Below, one piece after another: positions 1 through 6,280 of a stretch of 12,874 nucleotides of DNA (the first letter of the stretch is position 1; each line of letters begins with the position of its first letter). This stretch comes from Candidatus Woesearchaeota archaeon (GTDB lineage: Archaea; Nanobdellota; Nanobdellia; Woesearchaeales; UBA10200): assembly GCA_018302185.1 (NCBI GenBank), contig JAGVZX010000092.1:1-12874 (forward strand), given 5' to 3'. The position numbers and the translations under genes were made by a program. Below the pieces are notes generated by a model. That model was not told the DNA's origin, ran no database searches, and worked only from the letters and a program-made list of their open reading frames with translations.

Positions 1-195
1 ATATGCCGCAGCAATTACAGCACCTGCTGAAGTTCCCGCTAGATAATCAACCTTGATCCCTTCTTCTTCAAGAACTTTTAAGATGCCTATAAAAGCCAGT
101 CCACGTACTGTACCGCCGCCTAATGCCAGTCCGATTTTAGGTTTAGATTTACTATTAAATTTATCTGCTTGAGTTATTTTTTTAACTTTTGTCAT
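1..195 (-). CDS. Patatin-like phospholipase, N-terminal fragment (cut by window edge)
   Basis: This is the first 65 residues of a patatin-family serine acyl hydrolase; the rest lies beyond the left edge. Two hallmarks are visible. The glycine-rich oxyanion-hole motif GGGTVRG is at residues 26-32 and the nucleophile elbow GTSAG, with Ser56, is at 54-58. The catalytic Asp would lie in the missing part. Family members hydrolyse membrane lipids or acyl esters with a Ser-Asp dyad. A basic, Lys-rich leader of about 20 residues precedes the fold, and no signal peptide is seen, so the enzyme is probably cytoplasmic or membrane-associated from inside. The ATG has no Shine-Dalgarno sequence, but a TATA-like element sits about 26 nt upstream, consistent with a leaderless transcript. 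It lies 36 nt downstream of the DUF460 gene on the same strand. The family call is firm; the substrate is unknown. Confidence 0.87.
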   Translation of the reverse strand, partial: MTKVKKITQADKFNSKSKPKIGLALGGGTVRGLAFIGILKVLEEEGIKVDYLAGTSAGAVIAAAY

Positions 196-214
196 TTTAT
201 TTTTCAGTTAAGGC

Positions 215-226
215 ATTAATATACTA
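215..226 (-). promoter_or_regulatory. TATA-like element for the patatin gene
   Basis: On the minus strand this reads AGTATATTAATG and is centred about 26 nt upstream of the patatin ATG, the spacing expected for a leaderless archaeal promoter. It lies in the short gap after the DUF460 stop codon. The region is AT-rich, so a chance match is possible. Confidence 0.35.
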
Positions 227-231
227 TTTTT

Positions 232-1440
232 TCACATACCATACCTATCTTTCTTATATTGCTCGACTATCTCAGCCAATATATTTAAATTATTTTTTGC
301 ATGATTGAACTGCTCTCTGCTGCAGACTGCAAAATCCTTTGATTCCTGCAGGTTAAGTTTCTCTGCAGGCAATAAGATAAAAGGCATTGCCTGCTTGATC
401 TTGTTTGTTATGTTCTTCCTGTAAACTATTACGCTTACCTTGTCTTCCAATTCTTTTAATGTCTGCGCACTGAATATACTTAAGTCATTCACAAGCAGAA
501 CATCGCCTGCGCTTATGTTCAGTAATGCATTTTTTACAGAATATTCGTTGTAGCTCAGGGTATTTAGCTTCTTCATCAAGATGTTTTCTTTCAGTGAGGT
601 GAGAAACATATTGAGCAATGAGATTTCCTTCTTGAATATATCTACTTGCTGGGATTTTAAGTGAAGCAACTGTTGAAATTGTTGTATCCTATTTTCCTTG
701 AACTGCAGCTTATCCTGGGAATTCCTATCCAATACCCTGATTTTCTTTACCTTAACATTGGCAGAATTCTTCAGCAAGTTCTGAAGATTTGCATTCTGGT
801 TCCTGAGAAGGCTTATTTCTTTTTCAGACGCTTTCAGCTTTGAATATAATTTTAGATAATCCTGTTCGTTAAAGTGTTTCTTTTTATCTGCATATTTCAT
901 TGCAAGCAAATCTTCTTCTCTTTTCAGATTATTCTTCTCTGCTCTGAGTATCATCTCAGATGCTTCTTTTATATTGAGAGTTTCATTTAGCAATACAATC
1001 TCAGTTATACGCTGCTTATGCTCTTGTTTTTTATTTTCAGCTACAAATTTAGTTATCTTATCAAGTACAGTGCGTATTCTCTTGAACGCAAATATTGCTG
1101 CTGCAAGTGCATCTGCCTCATGCAAGTTTCCTGGCAAAATACTCTGCTTTGTATCTGCCAGATAATAATGTATCACTTCTTTCTTTTCAACCACATGCAA
1201 ATCTTCTTCTGGATTGATGACCCTTGCACCTATCTTAGTAGAGAACTTACCGACAAAATCAGGAACAAGATGCTTATCACAGCCGACTATTAATGGCTTG
1301 CCTAATTTTATTATCTCAGTTATTAAGCTGCTAAGATTAAGAAGTTTTGAAGAGCCTAACTTGATTATCCTGCCATCTATGTCCAGAACTGCATACCCTA
1401 AAGTTGTTCCAGGATCAACGCCAACAATTAATTGTCTCAT
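232..1440 (-). CDS. DUF460 (COG2433) RuvC/RNase H-fold protein with coiled coil
   Basis: This 402-residue protein belongs to the archaeal DUF460 family, predicted nucleases of the RuvC/RNase H fold whose cellular role is not established. Residues 1-125 form the RNase H-like domain. VDPGTT (8-13) supplies the first acidic residue, Asp9; CDK at 54-56 adds Asp55; and HEADALAAA (107-115) places Asp110 where the last metal ligand of RuvC-like folds sits. Residues about 135-290 are Lys/Glu/Leu/Gln-rich and look like a long coiled coil. The C-terminal region (about 300-385) includes GDVLLVNDLS (312-321) and resembles the conserved end of the family. Many family members are longer, from memory around 600 residues, and here the middle looks shortened. 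No signal peptide is seen. The ATG has no good Shine-Dalgarno sequence; an AT-rich TATA-like stretch lies about 26 nt upstream. The family call is solid; nuclease activity is inferred from the fold. Confidence 0.88.
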   Translation of the reverse strand: MRQLIVGVDPGTTLGYAVLDIDGRIIKLGSSKLLNLSSLITEIIKLGKPLIVGCDKHLVPDFVGKFSTKIGARVINPEEDLHVVEKKEVIHYYLADTKQSILPGNLHEADALAAAIFAFKRIRTVLDKITKFVAENKKQEHKQRITEIVLLNETLNIKEASEMILRAEKNNLKREEDLLAMKYADKKKHFNEQDYLKLYSKLKASEKEISLLRNQNANLQNLLKNSANVKVKKIRVLDRNSQDKLQFKENRIQQFQQLLHLKSQQVDIFKKEISLLNMFLTSLKENILMKKLNTLSYNEYSVKNALLNISAGDVLLVNDLSIFSAQTLKELEDKVSVIVYRKNITNKIKQAMPFILLPAEKLNLQESKDFAVCSREQFNHAKNNLNILAEIVEQYKKDRYGM

Positions 1441-1528
1441 TTTAACACATCATATTTTATTTATTTTTTAATTTAATTATTTTTAAAGTAGTTTTATAGA
1501 TAATATATTTTAAGTATCAATTATGCCT

Positions 1529-1951
1529 TCATATATCAAGCAGGTTCAACCCTGCTTTATCGTTAAACTTCCTATTTACATCACCATTAAATGCAACCAA
1601 AACAATTTCAAGTGTTGGGCTTACAATCCCAAATTTAAGATGTCCACCATAAGTCTGCATGTTTTCATCGCTCAATACTGCATGGGCATGGACATAAGGC
1701 TTGTTATCCATTGAACTGATATTGCCGCTCAAAGACACGACTTCCATCTCTTTTTCAAAGGCTTTGCCATGATACTGCTTTTTTTTCTGGAAAAAATAGC
1801 CTAGCTCAGCTTTCTCAATAGCCCCTATTGCTGTAAAAAAGCCTGCAGTTATCTTATTAGCTGAAATAAATTTAGTCAGCTGCTCAATTATCTCCTCACC
1901 CTTTTCCAGCATGATAAAGTATCTGTTCTTCTCAAGCTCTTTGAATCTCAT
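1529..1951 (-). CDS. PPC/DUF296 domain protein
   Basis: This is a 140-residue single-domain protein of the PPC (plants and prokaryotes conserved, DUF296) family. The prokaryotic members are small trimeric proteins of uncertain function, and in plants the domain follows AT-hooks. The sequence shows FTAIGAIEKAELGYF (residues 39-53), the HAH pair (His88, His90) and the GGH motif (102-104), which together build the proposed metal-binding pocket of the family. The end fits the domain boundary, so it looks complete. I chose the ATG at 1951 because GGGGGT lies 4 nt upstream of it. A TTG four codons earlier (1963) would place that ribosome binding site inside the gene. It is divergent from the S16 protease gene, with 163 nt between them. 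There is no AT-hook, so a DNA-binding role should not be assumed. Confidence 0.86.
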   Translation of the reverse strand: MRFKELEKNRYFIMLEKGEEIIEQLTKFISANKITAGFFTAIGAIEKAELGYFFQKKKQYHGKAFEKEMEVVSLSGNISSMDNKPYVHAHAVLSDENMQTYGGHLKFGIVSPTLEIVLVAFNGDVNRKFNDKAGLNLLDI

Positions 1952-2114
1952 TCTTACCCCCAATTAAAGTATCTGATAAAAAGTATTGACTGATGATTTG
2001 AATACTGATGTAAAATATTTAAGTATTTAAAGGTATATGGTCTTTTGAAATTTATGCATTAATTTATTTTATCAAGCAAAAACATTAAAAACACGCAAGG
2101 ATAAAGAAAAGATT
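1952..2114. promoter_or_regulatory. Divergent promoter region, PPC gene and S16 protease gene
   Basis: This 163-nt AT-rich intergenic stretch separates two divergent genes. Around 2013-2030 there is a near-palindromic run, AAATATTTAAGTATTTAAA, which could serve as a TATA box in either direction. The protease ATG at 2115 has only a weak AAGG about 14 nt upstream and no clear Shine-Dalgarno sequence. I cannot assign a transcription start. Confidence 0.35.
1956..1961 (-). promoter_or_regulatory. Shine-Dalgarno deciding the PPC gene start
   Basis: On the minus strand this is GGGGGT, which pairs with the 16S anti-SD through one G-U wobble. It stands 4 nt before the ATG at 1951 and argues against the upstream TTG start at 1963. 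Confidence 0.5.
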
Positions 2115-4145
2115 ATGGTAAAACGTATAAGAAAAAGAATAAGATTTCAGAAAATATTCAACGTAATAATATTAATGACTATCTTTGCATTTTTAGTTGC
2201 ATCGGTTGCTTATGCAGAAACCTACAAGATAAAGCTCCTTGCAGTTGCAGAGCAGCAAGGAAATTTCACAGGAAAGATGGCAGATTTATTTCTTGAGCTG
2301 AATCCTGGCTCTGGAAGAGTATTCATGGATACAGTGCCATTAACAAAGATTGACACACAAATTTCAACAAGATTTGCTAACCAGATCGCATGCAATTATA
2401 TTGATGCAGACTGCAGCAAGTATGATTTTATTTATACAATAAGGGCAGAATCATCCATCATCGGTGGTCCAAGCGCTGGAGCTGCAATTGCTGTATTGAC
2501 AATTGCTGCATTGCAGGATCTTAAGTTAAGAGAAGACATAGCCATGACTGGCACAATAAATTCAGGCGGAATTATAGGTCCAGTTGGCGCAGTCAAGCAG
2601 AAGATAGAAGCTGCTGCAAAAAATAAGATAAAGAAAGTTCTGATTGCAAAAGGCGCTACATTATATGATGACAATGAAGAGAAAAGTCTTGCAGAGGAAA
2701 TTGATATAGAAGATAGAGATACTGATAACATCAGTGATAAAGATTCTGGTAACGCCACCGATAATGATACTAGTGATACTAATAACAGCACAGAAAATAA
2801 TACAAAAACAAAGATAACGCAAAATAACAATAATAACACTAGCATTCAGGAAAATAATAAAACATTAGATTTAAAAGGATTTTCTAAAGAATTATCTGTT
2901 GAGCTTGTTGAAGTTGCTACATTGGATGATGCATTATTTGAGTTTACAGGAAAACGATTTTTCGAAGACTACGGAAATATAGTCATAGATGAATCATACC
3001 TAGATACCATGAAAGAGATTGCTGATGGAATTTGCACCAGGACAAGAGAGCTTTACGATAAAGTATCTGAATACAAGAATGTTACAAATATCAGCAATGG
3101 AAAATTCGAGTTTGCAAAAAATCTTTCTTTGCAGGCATTGACAGCTTTTGAAAATAAGAGCTATTACTCTGCAGCATCATTATGTTTTGGTGCAAATGTA
3201 CAGTTAAATACAATATTAAACAGATTAAGGAATATTACAAAGGATTCTGCTCTTGAACAAGCTAGAGTCATTGAAAGCTCGATAGAAGAGCTCATGAAAC
3301 GTGTAGATAATGCAAGAAAACAGACGATAACAGATCTGCAGGCATCTATCATCGTAAAAGAGCGCCTTTCAGAAGCCCAAGAATTATTGGAAAAAGTGAA
3401 AGAATCCATAAAAACAAATAAATCTGATTTTGGTGACTTGCTGAGCTTTAGCACAGAACGTGTCTATAGCGCAGTTTCATGGAGCCATTTTCTTAACAAG
3501 CCTGGAAAAGCAGTTAATATAGACAATGATAGGATTAAAAAAGCCTGTGAGCAGAAAATAAATGAAGCTGAAGAAAGAATAAATTATATTGTATTGGTTT
3601 TCCCGCAGCTAATTGGTGAATCTTATGCTGACTTGGAATATGCAAAGCAAGAGTTTGTCAGAAAAAACTTTGAGCAATGCTTACAAAAAGCAAGCTTGGC
3701 AAAAGCCCAGGCGGATTCTGTATTAAGCGTGATTGGAGTTTCGCAACAGCATTTTGACGGCTTGTTGGATAATAGGGTAACTGTAGCAAGGAACCAGATA
3801 GTAAAATCTGCAAAAAAAGGAGCATTTCCAATACTTGGTTACTCATATTTTGAATATGCAAATACTTTAAGAAAGCAAGACAAGTATTCTGCATTAATAT
3901 ATCTGCAGTATGCTCTTGAGTTAAGCGATTTAGGCATTTATTTTCCAGCTGTAATAGAGCAAAGAGAGGATAATGCAACTAGTTTTAATTTTGGATTAGA
4001 TGAAGATAAAAAAGTCTATTATGTTAAGTATGGATACCTAGGAGTAGGTGTTATAATTGGGATCTTAATTGGTATTATAATTGCATTAACAATAACTAAA
4101 AAATCAGCCATTGATAAAAATAATAGGAAAAAGAACAAAAGATAA
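2115..4145 (+). CDS. Secreted, membrane-anchored S16 (Lon-type) serine protease, archaeal COG1750-like
   Basis: This 676-residue protein carries a Lon proteolytic domain without any AAA ATPase module. A basic N-terminus and hydrophobic segment (residues 15-34) end in AYA before Glu35, a good signal-peptidase site. Residues 35-185 match the Lon protease fold, with GGPSAG holding nucleophile Ser120 and GPVGAVKQK holding Lys161, 41 residues apart, close to the Ser-Lys spacing of Lon. Residues about 186-252 are a low-complexity Asn/Asp/Thr/Ser stretch that interrupts the region before SVELVEVATLDDA (261-273). Residues 290-615 look largely helical, with several Glu/Lys-rich stretches. Residues 641-661 are a transmembrane helix followed by a Lys/Arg-rich tail. 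Topology therefore puts the catalytic domain outside the membrane. The family corresponds to archaeal predicted serine proteases of COG1750. Targets are unknown; cell-envelope quality control is an inference. Confidence 0.87.
   Translation: MVKRIRKRIRFQKIFNVIILMTIFAFLVASVAYAETYKIKLLAVAEQQGNFTGKMADLFLELNPGSGRVFMDTVPLTKIDTQISTRFANQIACNYIDADCSKYDFIYTIRAESSIIGGPSAGAAIAVLTIAALQDLKLREDIAMTGTINSGGIIGPVGAVKQKIEAAAKNKIKKVLIAKGATLYDDNEEKSLAEEIDIEDRDTDNISDKDSGNATDNDTSDTNNSTENNTKTKITQNNNNNTSIQENNKTLDLKGFSKELSVELVEVATLDDALFEFTGKRFFEDYGNIVIDESYLDTMKEIADGICTRTRELYDKVSEYKNVTNISNGKFEFAKNLSLQALTAFENKSYYSAASLCFGANVQLNTILNRLRNITKDSALEQARVIESSIEELMKRVDNARKQTITDLQASIIVKERLSEAQELLEKVKESIKTNKSDFGDLLSFSTERVYSAVSWSHFLNKPGKAVNIDNDRIKKACEQKINEAEERINYIVLVFPQLIGESYADLEYAKQEFVRKNFEQCLQKASLAKAQADSVLSVIGVSQQHFDGLLDNRVTVARNQIVKSAKKGAFPILGYSYFEYANTLRKQDKYSALIYLQYALELSDLGIYFPAVIEQREDNATSFNFGLDEDKKVYYVKYGYLGVGVIIGILIGIIIALTITKKSAIDKNNRKKNKR
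2670..2864 (+). repeat. Asn/Asp low-complexity coding tract in the S16 protease
   Basis: Codons for residues 186-250 of the S16 protease are dominated by AAT, AAC, GAT, GAC and ACT/AGT and contain runs such as NNNNN (237-241). It probably arose by simple-sequence slippage. It encodes a flexible linker between the Lon catalytic core and the rest of the protein, and it holds several N-X-S/T sequons that could be glycosylated if the segment is extracellular. Confidence 0.6.
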
Positions 4146-4198
4146 TCAACTGCTAGTTACAGATTTCACAGATATTTCTTTATCTTAGGAATATAAAA

Positions 4199-4224
4199 CC
4201 CTTGGAAGCTTGCGCCTCCGCGGG
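4199..4224. ncRNA. Candidate structured element: isolated GC-rich hairpin
   Basis: CCCTTGGAAG at 4199-4208 pairs with CCTCCGCGGG at 4215-4224, with two mismatches and one G-T wobble. C4209-G4214 then closes a TTGC tetraloop. About 17 of 26 bases are G or C in a region otherwise strongly AT-rich, and in AT-rich archaea such GC islands between genes often mark structured RNA. A TATAAAA lies immediately upstream. I do not recognise the RNA family; it could equally be part of the protease transcript's 3' end. No long U-run follows directly, which argues against a simple terminator. Confidence 0.3.
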
Positions 4225-4444
4225 AAAAAGAGGTGATAGATAATTTGCCTTTCAGCAAAATATCTTCAAGAGTTAGAGAATTTTCTTAATATATAAATTT
4301 TGCGAAAAGAGAGCATTTTTAAGTAGTAACAGGTAGGTGATAAAAAGACGACAGGATAAGACAAACATTACAAAAGTTAGACCAAAAATCCAAAGGAACC
4401 AGACCGAAGATATGTTTGCAACAAGATTAAACTTACGATAAAAC

Positions 4445-4452
4445 ATATAAAC
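4445..4452 (+). promoter_or_regulatory. TATA box for the leaderless Ctu2-like gene
   Basis: ATATAAAC is centred 26 nt before the ATG at 4474, and the sequence between them has no Shine-Dalgarno motif. This is the classic arrangement for a leaderless archaeal transcript and supports the chosen start codon. Confidence 0.5.
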
Positions 4453-4473
4453 AAACCATATATTTCTTATACC

Positions 4474-5067
4474 ATGAGATGCACAAACTGCAGCAAAGAG
4501 TCAGAGATATCCATAGCTTCAAATCCGTTCTGCAAGTCATGCATGGTCGATCTGGTAGAAAAGAGGATTCGCAAGTTCATAAGAGCAGCAAATTACTTAA
4601 AAAAAGAAGACAGGGTGCTTGTCATAGGCAAATTTGCAGATAAGGTCATAAAAGGCATAGTAAAGGGCCTTCCGCTAAAGATCAAGATAAAAGAAGATAT
4701 GGGATTTAATGATGATCCAAAAGGTTTTATTGAGAGATTAAATAAAGAAGAGCATGAATATGATAAGATTATTCTTCCATGGACAGCAGAGCATGAATGC
4801 TGCTTATTCTTAGAGCAGATGCTTGGTAAAGAGGCAGATTTTAGCATATTGGGAAATACTATAAGGCAGAAATATATCAAATTATTCAGGCCATTGCAAG
4901 AACAGGAGCTTGAGATCTTTGCTGCTGCTAAAGGCTTTAGTTTTCAAAGAAGGAAGAAAGATATCTACACTAATATTTTAGATACCATGGACAGAAAATA
5001 TCCTGAAAGTAGGTTTTCCCTGTTAAAAAGCATAGATGATCTGGCTGTTGCATTGGACAAAAGATGA
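4474..5067 (+). CDS. Ctu2/TtuA-like PP-loop-related protein with zinc-binding N-terminus, degenerate PP-loop
   Basis: I read this 197-residue protein as a divergent relative of the tRNA 2-thiolation family (Ctu1/NcsA/TtuA and Ctu2/Ncs2). The N-terminus has two cysteine pairs, C3-x2-C6 and C20-x2-C23, as in the zinc-binding start of these proteins. VLVIGKFADK (48-57) occupies the position of the ATP-binding SGGKDS motif but lacks it. ILPWTAEHECCLFLEQML (100-117) aligns in position with the segment after the GHNLDDEA motif. LFRPLQEQELEIFAAAKG (137-154) resembles the KPLR..PEKEV segment, and YPESRFSLLKSID (176-188) resembles the C-terminal motif of TtuA-type enzymes. It is shorter than an active enzyme, roughly 300 residues, and probably cannot adenylate tRNA alone. 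Like eukaryotic Ctu2 it may be a non-catalytic partner of an active paralogue elsewhere. Its stop overlaps the next start by ATGA. The assignment rests on motif resemblance, not a search. Confidence 0.55.
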   Translation: MRCTNCSKESEISIASNPFCKSCMVDLVEKRIRKFIRAANYLKKEDRVLVIGKFADKVIKGIVKGLPLKIKIKEDMGFNDDPKGFIERLNKEEHEYDKIILPWTAEHECCLFLEQMLGKEADFSILGNTIRQKYIKLFRPLQEQELEIFAAAKGFSFQRRKKDIYTNILDTMDRKYPESRFSLLKSIDDLAVALDKR

Positions 5068-6185
5068 AAAAGGTCAAGAAAGAGATATTTCTTGTATTAT
5101 CTGTTTTGATAATGATATTGATTGCTGCATTATATGAAGAAGATAAGATTAGCTCTAATGATATTAGAGATGCAACAAACATAGTATACGAAAATTCATC
5201 TCAAGAGATTGAAGCATATTTCTGTGCAGTGGACAACTGCACCTTAAAGCTCTTGGAACATATTTATTTTGCAGATAAGATACACTGCGCATTATACGAC
5301 TTGAGCTTAAAACCGATAATAGATGCATTGAATCAAAGTTATAATGAAGGAAAAGATGTTAAACTTATTGTTGATAATGAAAACTACAAAAAAGTAAGCG
5401 ATCTGAAATTTGCAAGGCAAGACACAAGCAGCCAACTTTCTCACAATAAGTTTTGCATTTTTGATTTTGCACCAGAAAGCAATAGAAATGACAAGAATGA
5501 GGATAATAATAAAAATAATGATGAAGATAGTAATGAAGACAATAAGAATGACATTGTCTTAACAGGCAGCTTCAACCCTACAAGAAACGCATATGTAAAT
5601 GACAACAACATAGTGATTTTGCAGTCAAGATACATCGCATCTAATTATGAAGATGAATTCAACGAGCTTTGGAATGGAATATTTAGAAAAGGAAATAAAG
5701 TAGCTTATCCTGTAATAATCCTAAACAGCATAAAGATAGAAAACTATTTTTGCCCAGAAGATTCATGTGCTACGCATATCAACACTATTCTTAACTCTGC
5801 AAACACCAGCATCTACTTTATGGCATTCAGTTTTACAAATGACTTATTGGCAAACACAATAATAATGAAACATAATGATGGATTAGAAGTTAAAGGTGTA
5901 TATGAAAAATCACAGACAAATTCAAATATCTGGAAAGAGTATGATTATATTACAAAAACTCCAGTAAATATAATTCCTGACACCAACAAATATAATATGC
6001 ACCATAAGGTTTTCATAATAGATAATAGTATTGTAGTTACTGGCAGCTTTAACCCTACAAAAAGTGCTGATACAAAGAATGATGAGAATGTGCTAATAAT
6101 CCACAGCAAGGATATTGCAAAAGAATTTAGTGAAGAGTTTTCCAGGATTTTTGCAGCTGCAAATGTTAAAAATGAAAATATTTAA
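5064..6185 (+). CDS. Membrane-anchored tandem-HKD phospholipase D/nuclease-like protein
   Basis: This 373-residue protein has one N-terminal hydrophobic segment (residues 8-24), a signal anchor or signal peptide, then two phospholipase-D-type repeats. Repeat one has HNKFCIFD (His127, Lys129, Asp134) and GSFN (168-171). Repeat two has HHKVFIID (His313, Lys315, Asp320) and GSFN (327-330). Both HKD motifs are intact, so two active-site halves can form one catalytic centre. Each repeat also opens with a matching cysteine motif, YFCAVDNC (52-59) and YFCPEDSC (228-235), suggesting an internal duplication and possible disulfides outside the cell. Residues about 136-162 are an Asn/Asp/Glu/Lys-only insertion absent from repeat two. 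The family includes lipases and nucleases such as bacterial Nuc; which applies cannot be told. The start ATG overlaps the upstream stop by 4 nt, implying translational coupling. Confidence 0.86.
   Translation: MKKVKKEIFLVLSVLIMILIAALYEEDKISSNDIRDATNIVYENSSQEIEAYFCAVDNCTLKLLEHIYFADKIHCALYDLSLKPIIDALNQSYNEGKDVKLIVDNENYKKVSDLKFARQDTSSQLSHNKFCIFDFAPESNRNDKNEDNNKNNDEDSNEDNKNDIVLTGSFNPTRNAYVNDNNIVILQSRYIASNYEDEFNELWNGIFRKGNKVAYPVIILNSIKIENYFCPEDSCATHINTILNSANTSIYFMAFSFTNDLLANTIIMKHNDGLEVKGVYEKSQTNSNIWKEYDYITKTPVNIIPDTNKYNMHHKVFIIDNSIVVTGSFNPTKSADTKNDENVLIIHSKDIAKEFSEEFSRIFAAANVKNENI
5469..5549 (+). repeat. Asn/Asp low-complexity insertion in the PLD domain
   Basis: This encodes residues 136-162, built almost only of Asn, Asp, Glu, Lys, Ser and Arg, from AAT/GAT/GAA-type codons. 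In repeat two of the same protein the HKD Asp and the GSFN glycine are 7 residues apart; in repeat one they are 34 apart. The 27 extra residues therefore sit in the tight turn between two core strands. Confidence 0.65.
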
Positions 6186-6224
6186 ATACTACCGATTGCA
6201 AAACTGGATTTGTTTAAAAGACAA

Positions 6225-6252
6225 TTAATGATATAAAGCATTAGTGATATAA
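6225..6252 (+). repeat. Direct repeat upstream of the acidic small gene
   Basis: TTAATGATATAA (6225-6236) and TTAGTGATATAA (6241-6252) match at 11 of 12 positions with a 16-nt period. GATATAA is TATA-like. The first copy is about 25-30 nt upstream of where a short leader carrying the ribosome binding site could begin. It may be a duplicated core promoter or a repressor site. Confidence 0.4.
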
Positions 6253-6267
6253 TCAAACAAAAACAAA

Positions 6268-6275
6268 GAGGAGGG
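6268..6275 (+). promoter_or_regulatory. Strong Shine-Dalgarno for the acidic small gene
   Basis: GAGGAGGG lies 5 nt before the ATG at 6281 and is the best ribosome binding site in the window. It is the main reason to treat the short frame downstream as a real gene. Confidence 0.7.
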
Positions 6276-6280
6276 ATAAC

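Larger units (their letters stand above)
4146..4473. other. 328-nt intergenic region without a convincing gene
   Basis: No open frame of protein-like character is found between the S16 protease and the Ctu2-like gene. The stretch holds two TATA-like elements (TATAAAA at 4192-4198 and TATATAAA in 4290-4298), a compact GC-rich hairpin (4199-4224), and two AGGTGATA words (4231-4238 and 4335-4341, the latter lacking the first base) that resemble Shine-Dalgarno sequences but have no good start codon after them. The longest possible peptide, 34 residues from a GTG at 4337, is unconvincing. The TATA box for the next gene is near 4445. A small non-coding RNA is possible but unproven. Confidence 0.45.

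Noticed and set aside
1952..1963. TTG start four codons upstream for the PPC gene
   Set aside because: The GGGGGT ribosome binding site would fall inside the coding sequence, and the ATG at 1951 is properly spaced from it.
2432..2845. Minus-strand Leu/Val/Ser-rich frame in the S16 protease gene
   Set aside because: It is the reverse complement of the Asn/Asp tract and the catalytic region. The plus strand has the Ser-Lys dyad, signal peptide and anchor.
4230..4345. Possible C/D box sRNA from the GTGATA words
   Set aside because: The words deviate from the box C consensus RUGAUGA and no CUGA box D is found at a suitable distance downstream.
4337..4441. 34-residue frame starting at GTG (VIKRRQDK...)
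   Set aside because: No Shine-Dalgarno sequence, the nearest TATA box is about 43 nt upstream, which does not fit a leaderless start, and the composition is not protein-like. Kept only as a note.
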